Below are positions 6,152 through 10,186 of a stretch of DNA of 10,186 nucleotides, piece by piece. The notes beneath the pieces were generated by a model. The model was not told the DNA's origin and searched no databases. It was given only the letters and a program-made list of their open reading frames with translations. The position numbers and the translations under genes are program-made. The stretch covers positions 1 to 10,186 of the forward strand of contig JAFQLA010000099.1 of NCBI GenBank assembly GCA_017396725.1, written 5' to 3'. The stretch is from Oscillospiraceae bacterium (GTDB lineage: Bacteria > Bacillota_A > Clostridia > Oscillospirales > Oscillospiraceae). Positions within the stretch are counted from its first letter, which is position 1; every line of letters starts with the position of its first letter.

Positions 6152-7165
6152 ATGCGTTTTCTGCAAAAGTTATCCCGTGAAAAAAGACTCATTGTGATTC
6201 TGGGCGCTTTGGCCGTGGTGCTGCTGGCTATCGTGCTGCTGGCCCGCTCCTGCGGCAAAGACGATGCCGTGGACGAAGGCGACACGCCGGATGACGGCTC
6301 CACCGTCATCATCCCCACCGATGAAGTCACCGCCATGGAATACTATAACGGCACCGCCTTCCTCTCCTTTGCCAAAAACGAGGAGGACGCGTGGTACTGG
6401 ACCCAGGATCCTCTCTTCCCCCTGGATGAAACCTATCCCGCGGCGGTAGCCCAAGAGGTGCAGGGTCTTTCCGCCACCACTACCATCGGCGCGGGTGAGG
6501 GTGACACGCTGGAGTCTTACGGTCTGGATTCCAGTGACCTCTATATCAAAACCACCTCTGTAAGCGGCAATGTATCCACCCTGCTTATCGGCAACAAGCT
6601 GGATACGGGAGAATACTATGTCCGCTTTGAAGAAAGCGAAACGGTGTATGTGGTCAGCGCCGCGCTGATGGAGGCAGTGAGCCTCGATATCAACGATATG
6701 GCCGTGATCGAGCCTTTCCCCGTGCTGGATGAGACCAACATCGCAACTCTCACCGTGCAGGGCAAGGGAGAAGATACCCTTACCTACACCGTAAAGGAAG
6801 AGGGCGAAGGCACCTACAACTGGTATCAGTCCGGCCGTTCCGTAAATGATGACCCCACCCTCAAAGCCCTTTTAGCCGAGATCGCCGCTCTTTCCTTTGA
6901 TGCCTGCATCGATTACCGTCCCAGCGAAGAAGCCCTTGGCATCTGCGGCATCACCGCGCCTCTTGCCACCCTCACCGTGGAATACATGATCGACGGCGTG
7001 GCCGCAGAGCTGCAGCTGATCATTGGCGAACCGCGAGAAGACGGCGCCACCCATTTCGCTGCCCTCGCTCCTGACGGCACTATCTATTCCATCGCTCACG
7101 ATTCCGCAGCCACTCTCCTCTCCATAGCCGAGACGCTGGTCCCCACCGAAGAGGAAACGGCATAA
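6152..7165 (+). CDS. DUF4340 membrane-anchored protein
   Basis: A 337-residue protein with a basic start, one membrane segment at about 13-31, an acidic linker (36-50) and a beta-rich extracytoplasmic region. The region appears duplicated. Residues about 123-176 (YGLDSSDLYIK ... LLIGNKLDTGEYYVRF ... VYVVSAALMEAV) align by eye with about 265-323 (CGITAPLATL ... LIIGEPREDG ... IYSIAHDSAATLL). This is the pattern of DUF4340, a family commonly encoded next to GldG-like genes. ATG 6152 follows AAAGGAG by 9 nt. It is the last gene of the ABC operon, since a GC-rich hairpin follows its stop. It probably acts with the GldG-like protein on the outer face of the membrane; no enzymatic motif is visible and its molecular function is unknown. 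Confidence 0.82.
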   Translation: MRFLQKLSREKRLIVILGALAVVLLAIVLLARSCGKDDAVDEGDTPDDGSTVIIPTDEVTAMEYYNGTAFLSFAKNEEDAWYWTQDPLFPLDETYPAAVAQEVQGLSATTTIGAGEGDTLESYGLDSSDLYIKTTSVSGNVSTLLIGNKLDTGEYYVRFEESETVYVVSAALMEAVSLDINDMAVIEPFPVLDETNIATLTVQGKGEDTLTYTVKEEGEGTYNWYQSGRSVNDDPTLKALLAEIAALSFDACIDYRPSEEALGICGITAPLATLTVEYMIDGVAAELQLIIGEPREDGATHFAALAPDGTIYSIAHDSAATLLSIAETLVPTEEETA

Positions 7166-7179
7166 CACCCCACCGCCAA

Positions 7180-7204
7180 AGGCGGGCGCGCCTTGCGCCC
7201 GCCT
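7180..7204 (+). terminator. GC-rich hairpin after the ABC operon
   Basis: AGGCGGGCGC (7180-7189) pairs perfectly with GCGCCCGCCT (7195-7204) around the 5-nt loop GCCTT. Only ATCTTTG follows, a weak T tract, so termination may be partial. Read-through into the response regulator gene, whose start is 26 nt beyond the stem, is possible. Confidence 0.55.
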
Positions 7205-7229
7205 ATCTTTGTAAGAAAGGAGCATGGCT

Positions 7230-7910
7230 ATGCGCATTCTCATCGTGGAAGACGAAAAGCGCCTTGCCGCCACTTTGAAAGACCTGCTGGAGCGGCAGGG
7301 TTACACCGCCGACACCGCCTATGACGGTGAAGCAGGCCTCGATAACGCCGAAAGCGGCATCTACGATCTCATCTTGCTGGATGTGATGCTCCCCAAGCTG
7401 AACGGCTTCGACCTTCTGCGCCGTCTCCGTGCCGCGGGAAACTCCATTCCCGTTCTCATGCTCACCGCCCGCAGCGATGTCACCGACAAGGTGAAAGGGC
7501 TGGATTGCGGCGCCGACTACTATCTCACCAAGCCCTTTGAACCCACGGAGCTTCTGGCCTGTATCCGCGCTCTCAGCCGCCGCGGCGGGGAGCTGCAACC
7601 GGAGGATGGCATCATCTGCGGCGACCTTTCGCTGCAAAAATCCTCCTTCACCCTGCTTTGCGGCGATCGCAGCGTGCGTCTTTCCCGCAAGGAATTTGAC
7701 ATCATGGAGCTTCTCATGCGGGGCAAAAAACAGATCATCACCAAAGAGCAGCTCCTTTTGAAGGTCTGGGGTTATGAGTCCGACGCGGAAGACAACAATG
7801 TGGAGGTTTACATCTCCTTCCTGCGCAAAAAGCTCTCCCATCTTCGCTCCGCCGTCCGCATCAAGACCATCCGCATGGTGGGCTACTGTCTGGAGGGATG
7901 GGACGAATGA
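7230..7910 (+). CDS. OmpR/PhoB-family response regulator
   Basis: A 226-residue cytosolic DNA-binding regulator. The receiver domain (1-116) has the acidic pocket E7/D8, phospho-acceptor D51 in LILLDVMLP, switch residue T79 and K101 in YYLTKPFEP. The winged-helix DNA-binding domain (about 125-224) has LSRKEFDIMELL (151-162) and the recognition region DNNVEVYISFLRKKL (188-202). ATG 7230 is preferred because AAAGGAG ends 7 nt before it; the upstream in-frame ATG at 7224 would be only 1 nt from that site. The last bases overlap the kinase start (ATGA), so the two are coupled. Targets are unknown; the adjacent ABC operon is a natural candidate by position only. A degenerate hairpin upstream may reduce rather than block read-through from that operon. 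Confidence 0.95.
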   Translation: MRILIVEDEKRLAATLKDLLERQGYTADTAYDGEAGLDNAESGIYDLILLDVMLPKLNGFDLLRRLRAAGNSIPVLMLTARSDVTDKVKGLDCGADYYLTKPFEPTELLACIRALSRRGGELQPEDGIICGDLSLQKSSFTLLCGDRSVRLSRKEFDIMELLMRGKKQIITKEQLLLKVWGYESDAEDNNVEVYISFLRKKLSHLRSAVRIKTIRMVGYCLEGWDE

Positions 7911-9145
7911 TCAAAAAAATGCGGCGCAAGCTGATTTTTACCAACATGCTGCTTCTGACCGCCATGCTGCTGGTGGTTCTCTTTTCCGCCTTTTCCTCCT
8001 CCGCCCAAACAGTGCGGCAGAACACCAGTGATGTTTTGTACCGCGTTATCGACCGGGAGTATTCCCTTCCCGGCTGGCCGCAGCTGCCCGGCACGGAGCT
8101 TTCCGAGCCAAGCCTTCCCTACTTCACGGTGCAGGTGGATCGCAGCAACACCGTTTTTCTCACCGCCTCCACCTATACCGAGCTGGAAAATTCCGATACC
8201 CTGCTGGAGATCGTCCGCCTTGCGCTGGAAGATAACCGTCAAAGCGGCGCGGTGAAGGGCTACAACCTCCGTTATTTGAGAGAAGACGACGTGCTTTTCA
8301 CCCGCATCGCTTTTGTGGATACCTCCTCGGAGCAAAGCACCCTGAAAAATATGTTCGTTGACTTTCTCCAGATCGGTCTTATCTCCCTTGTGGCGCTTTT
8401 TGCCCTGAGCTGTCTTTTGGCATGGTGGGCCGTCCGCCCTGCGGCCCATGCCTTCCGCCGGCAAAAAGAATTTATGGCCAACGCCTCCCATGAACTCAAG
8501 ACCCCCCTTACGGTGATCCTCACCAATTCCGACCTTTTGCGAAATGAAGAGGGCGTCAGCGCCGATACCGCCCGCCGCGCAGAGCACATCCACACCGAAT
8601 CGGTGCGGATGAAAGCGCTGGTGGAGGAGATGCTCCTTCTGGAACGCGCCGATTCCATGGCCCACAAAGCTCCCCACGAAACGCTGGATCTTGCCGACGC
8701 GGTGACGGAAAGCGCCCTGCTTTTTGAAACCGTGGCCTACGAAAAGGGCAAAAGCCTGCGCTACGATGTGGCCTCCCCCCTCCCCGTCACAGGAGACAGG
8801 GACAAGCTGGAGCGTCTGGCTGCCATTTTGCTGGATAACGCCGTGAAGTACGGCGCCGAAGGCCGTGAGATCCGCCTTACTTGCCGCCGCGCGGACAACC
8901 GCGCCGTGCTGAGGGTGGAAAACTATGGCAAGGTCATTCCCAAAAAGGAGCTGCGCCATCTTTTTGACCGTTTCTATCGCGCTGACCGCGCCCGCACAGG
9001 GGAGTCCGGCTTTGGTCTCGGCCTTTCCATTGCGGAAGCCATCGTCAGCGAGCATCGGGGCAGGATCCGCGCGGAAAGCGACGCCCGCTCCACCCGCTTT
9101 ATTGTAACGCTGCCCCTTACCCACAAACCCACGAAAGGAGAATAA
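7907..9145 (+). CDS. Sensor histidine kinase
   Basis: A 412-residue inner-membrane kinase paired with the preceding regulator. TM1 is about 9-31, TM2 about 152-174, enclosing an extracytoplasmic sensor region of about 120 residues that I do not recognise. After TM2 the chain reaches the H-box within about 20 residues (VRPAAHAFRRQKEF, then ASHELKTP with H195), too short for a full HAMP domain. The catalytic domain has the N box LLDNAVKYG (308-316), a G1 box reduced to VENYGKVI (337-344; Asn for the usual Asp), an F-box region LFDRFYRAD (352-360) and G2 GFGLGL (368-373). ATG 7907 overlaps the regulator's TGA and lies 9 nt after GGAGGG; ATG at 7898 lies directly against that site. The signal is unknown. 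A DUF3006-like gene follows 2 nt after the stop. Confidence 0.95.
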   Translation: MIKKMRRKLIFTNMLLLTAMLLVVLFSAFSSSAQTVRQNTSDVLYRVIDREYSLPGWPQLPGTELSEPSLPYFTVQVDRSNTVFLTASTYTELENSDTLLEIVRLALEDNRQSGAVKGYNLRYLREDDVLFTRIAFVDTSSEQSTLKNMFVDFLQIGLISLVALFALSCLLAWWAVRPAAHAFRRQKEFMANASHELKTPLTVILTNSDLLRNEEGVSADTARRAEHIHTESVRMKALVEEMLLLERADSMAHKAPHETLDLADAVTESALLFETVAYEKGKSLRYDVASPLPVTGDRDKLERLAAILLDNAVKYGAEGREIRLTCRRADNRAVLRVENYGKVIPKKELRHLFDRFYRADRARTGESGFGLGLSIAEAIVSEHRGRIRAESDARSTRFIVTLPLTHKPTKGE

Positions 9146-9147
9146 CT

Positions 9148-9309
9148 ATGGGCCCTGTATATTACACCGTAGAGCGCCTCAGTGGCGACTATGCCTTCCT
9201 CCGCTCCGATGAAGGTATTGAAAATCAGGTGGCGCTGGCTCTGCTTCCCGCCGAGATTGACGAAGGCAGCCGCGTGAAATGGGAGAATTTCGAATACTTC
9301 ATGCTGTAA
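9148..9309 (+). CDS. Small DUF3006-like protein
   Basis: A 53-residue acidic protein with no membrane segment or signal peptide. The start YYTVERLSGDYAFL, then ALALLPAEIDEGSRVKW, resembles the DUF3006 pattern (a valine-aspartate/glutamate-arginine opening, a GDYA strand, then LLP and EG); I place it there by eye only. ATG 9148 lies 7 nt after AAAGGAG (9134-9140), and just 2 nt separate it from the kinase stop codon. Together with the strong terminator immediately after it, this makes it the third gene of the two-component operon. It ends in FEYFML and may be a small beta-barrel protein; its function is unknown. Confidence 0.8.
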   Translation: MGPVYYTVERLSGDYAFLRSDEGIENQVALALLPAEIDEGSRVKWENFEYFML

Positions 9310-9312
9310 ATC

Positions 9313-9345
9313 AAAAACTGCCCGAAAATTTCGGGCAGTTTTTTT
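9313..9345 (+). terminator. Rho-independent terminator of the two-component operon
   Basis: CTGCCCGA (9318-9325) pairs with TCGGGCAG (9331-9338) around a 5-nt loop. Flanking A (9313-9317) and T (9339-9345) runs extend the stem and supply a 7-T tract. It lies 4 nt after the small gene's stop. The A run upstream means it could also stop transcription on the opposite strand. Confidence 0.95.
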
Positions 9346-9354
9346 GCATATCTC

Positions 9355-9383
9355 TGTAAGATTTTCCGTTCCCCTTCGTCTAT
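9355..9383 (+). promoter_or_regulatory. Candidate ECF-type promoter of the sigma factor gene
   Basis: TGTAAG (9355-9360), 17 nt, then CGTCTA (9378-9383). CGTC-type -10 elements with TGAAAC-like -35 elements are the pattern of several Firmicute ECF sigma factors, which usually transcribe their own genes. Initiation near 9390 would place the SD site at the very 5' end of the mRNA. The call rests on pattern and position; the -35 match is only partial. Confidence 0.45.
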
Positions 9384-9390
9384 TGGGGTG

Positions 9391-9400
9391 AAAGGAGGTG
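9391..9400 (+). promoter_or_regulatory. Ribosome binding site for the GTG start of the sigma factor
   Basis: AAAGGAGGTG ends 5 nt before GTG 9406 (7 nt from its AGGAGG core). The frame stays open to another GTG at 9388, but that lies upstream of this SD site, so 9406 is preferred. Confidence 0.75.
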
Positions 9401-9405
9401 CCGCC

Positions 9406-9963
9406 GTGACGGACGAGATGATCATCGACTTATATTTCGCGCGAAATGAGACCGCCGTTAGTGAAACGGCAAAAAAATACGGTGAGCGCTGCACCTCTCT
9501 GGCCCGTGCCATCCTCCGCAGCCAAGAGGACGCGGAGGAGTGTCTCTCCGATGCCTGCCTTCGCCTCTGGGACGCCATCCCGCCCCAAAGACCGCAGCAT
9601 CTCGGCGCCTTTTTGCTGAAGATCACCCGCAACCTGGCCTGTGACCGCCTCCGCAGTCAACGGGCGGAAAAGCGGGGCGACGGTGAGCTGCCTTTGATTT
9701 TGGATGAGCTCAGCGAGTGTGTGGGCAGCGGCAGCGCAGAGGAGGATGTAATGGCAGGCGAGCTTTCCGCCGCCATTCGGGACTTTCTCGATACCCTCCC
9801 GCCGCAGAAAAGACGGCTCTTTTTAGGCCGCTACTTCTTCGCCTCTTCCGTTGGAGACCTTGCCAAAAGTCTTGGCATCAGTCCCAACCGCGCCTCTGTG
9901 ATGCTTCTTCGCATGCGGGAGGCTTTGAAAAACCACCTTACAGAAAGGGGATTTGCACCATGA
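9406..9963 (+). CDS. Sigma-70 family (ECF-like) RNA polymerase sigma factor
   Basis: A 185-residue cytosolic protein with the two-domain layout of ECF sigma factors. Region 2 (about 6-90) includes AKKYGERCTSLARAIL, QEDAEECLSDACLRLWDAIP and the DNA-facing LGAFLLKITRNLACDRLRSQ. A linker (91-118) is followed by region 4 (about 120-180), with LPPQKRRLFLGRYF and a helix-turn-helix at about 146-172 (VGDLAKSLGISPNRASVMLLR). A GTG start at 9406 is supported by the SD site at 9391-9400; ATG at 9418 is the alternative. Its TGA overlaps the ATG of the next gene, which has the features of its membrane-bound antagonist. The promoter upstream looks like a self-recognised ECF site. The regulon is unknown. 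Confidence 0.9.
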   Translation: MTDEMIIDLYFARNETAVSETAKKYGERCTSLARAILRSQEDAEECLSDACLRLWDAIPPQRPQHLGAFLLKITRNLACDRLRSQRAEKRGDGELPLILDELSECVGSGSAEEDVMAGELSAAIRDFLDTLPPQKRRLFLGRYFFASSVGDLAKSLGISPNRASVMLLRMREALKNHLTERGFAP

Positions 9964-10186
9964 AACAGGAAGATATCTTCCGCGCCATCGGCGAGGCAGC
10001 GGAAGAGCACATTGAAGATACCGCCAAAGCCATCACCAAAAAGCGCCGCGGCCGCATGGCCTATTGGGTGGCGGCAGCCGCCTGCTTGTGCCTTGCCGCC
10101 ATCGGCGCGCTGACTTTGGGCGGGCAGGACACCCCTGCCATCGATAACGGCGAGGTGGAGATTTTGGGCGGCGGCACCTTTATGAC
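9960..10186 (+). CDS. Probable membrane-bound anti-sigma factor, N-terminal part
   Basis: The first 75 residues are visible; the gene runs off the right edge. A cytoplasmic helix-rich N-terminus (MKQEDIFRAIGEAAEEHIED) and a basic stretch (KKRRGR, 27-32) precede one membrane segment at about 34-53 (YWVAAAACLCLAAIGALTL) and then an acidic extracytoplasmic region. This is the layout of the single-span proteins encoded directly after ECF-like sigma genes in Clostridia, which hold the sigma factor at the membrane. Its ATG overlaps the sigma TGA, and AAAGGGG lies 9 nt upstream. No zinc-binding anti-sigma motif (HxxxCxxC) is present. The role is inferred from layout and position. Confidence 0.75.
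   Translation, partial: MKQEDIFRAIGEAAEEHIEDTAKAITKKRRGRMAYWVAAAACLCLAAIGALTLGGQDTPAIDNGEVEILGGGTFM

Noticed and set aside
7883..9124. A 413-residue open frame on the minus strand opposite the sensor kinase
   Set aside because: It mirrors the kinase codons, has a His/Gly/Lys-rich composition and no motif, and has no convincing SD site.
1..10186. Mobile element, CRISPR array, tRNA or rRNA
   Set aside because: No transposase or integrase gene, no regularly spaced repeats, and no stretch resembling a tRNA or rRNA was seen.

Overview
This 10.2 kb chromosomal segment is moderately GC-rich. Its codons mostly end in G or C, its Shine-Dalgarno (SD) sites are strong (AAGGAGG type), it uses some TTG and GTG starts, and its genes are tightly packed. 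Together with a monomeric [FeFe]-hydrogenase-like protein, a GldA/F/G-type ABC module, an OmpR-type two-component system and a sigma/anti-sigma pair, this points to an anaerobic Gram-positive bacterium of the class Clostridia, plausibly Oscillospiraceae or Ruminococcaceae. That placement is inferred from gene content; no rRNA gene is present.

Left arm, minus strand (1-2708). Read in transcription order, this holds a 512-residue iron-sulfur protein with all three H-cluster loops of [FeFe] hydrogenase, a short HAD protein of the 'soluble P-type ATPase' type, and the N-terminal 194 residues of an M20 dipeptidase (PepD) that runs off the left edge. A promoter-like sequence at 1113-1141 suggests the HAD and pepD genes can be transcribed apart from the hydrogenase.

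Divergent region (2709-2925). This AT-rich gap carries the start regions of both arms. It holds a GC hairpin, a second small hairpin and two dyads that could be operators.

Centre, plus strand (2926-7165). A four-gene operon encodes an ABC ATPase, a membrane permease, a membrane-anchored GldG-like auxiliary protein and a membrane-anchored DUF4340 protein. Overlaps and gaps of only a few bases indicate translational coupling. Such modules resemble Bacteroidetes gliding genes but also occur in non-gliding Firmicutes, where the substrate is unknown. A hairpin at 7180-7204 separates this operon from the next.

Right arm, plus strand (7230-10186). A response regulator and sensor kinase overlap by four bases and are followed by a 53-residue DUF3006-like gene, ending at a strong terminator (9313-9345). 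Next, behind a candidate ECF-type promoter, come a sigma-70 family factor and the start of its likely membrane-bound anti-sigma partner, with stop and start overlapping. The centre and right arm together look like an envelope transport and signalling region. Regulation of the ABC module by either system is inferred from position only.

I see no tRNA, rRNA, CRISPR array, insertion sequence or phage gene.
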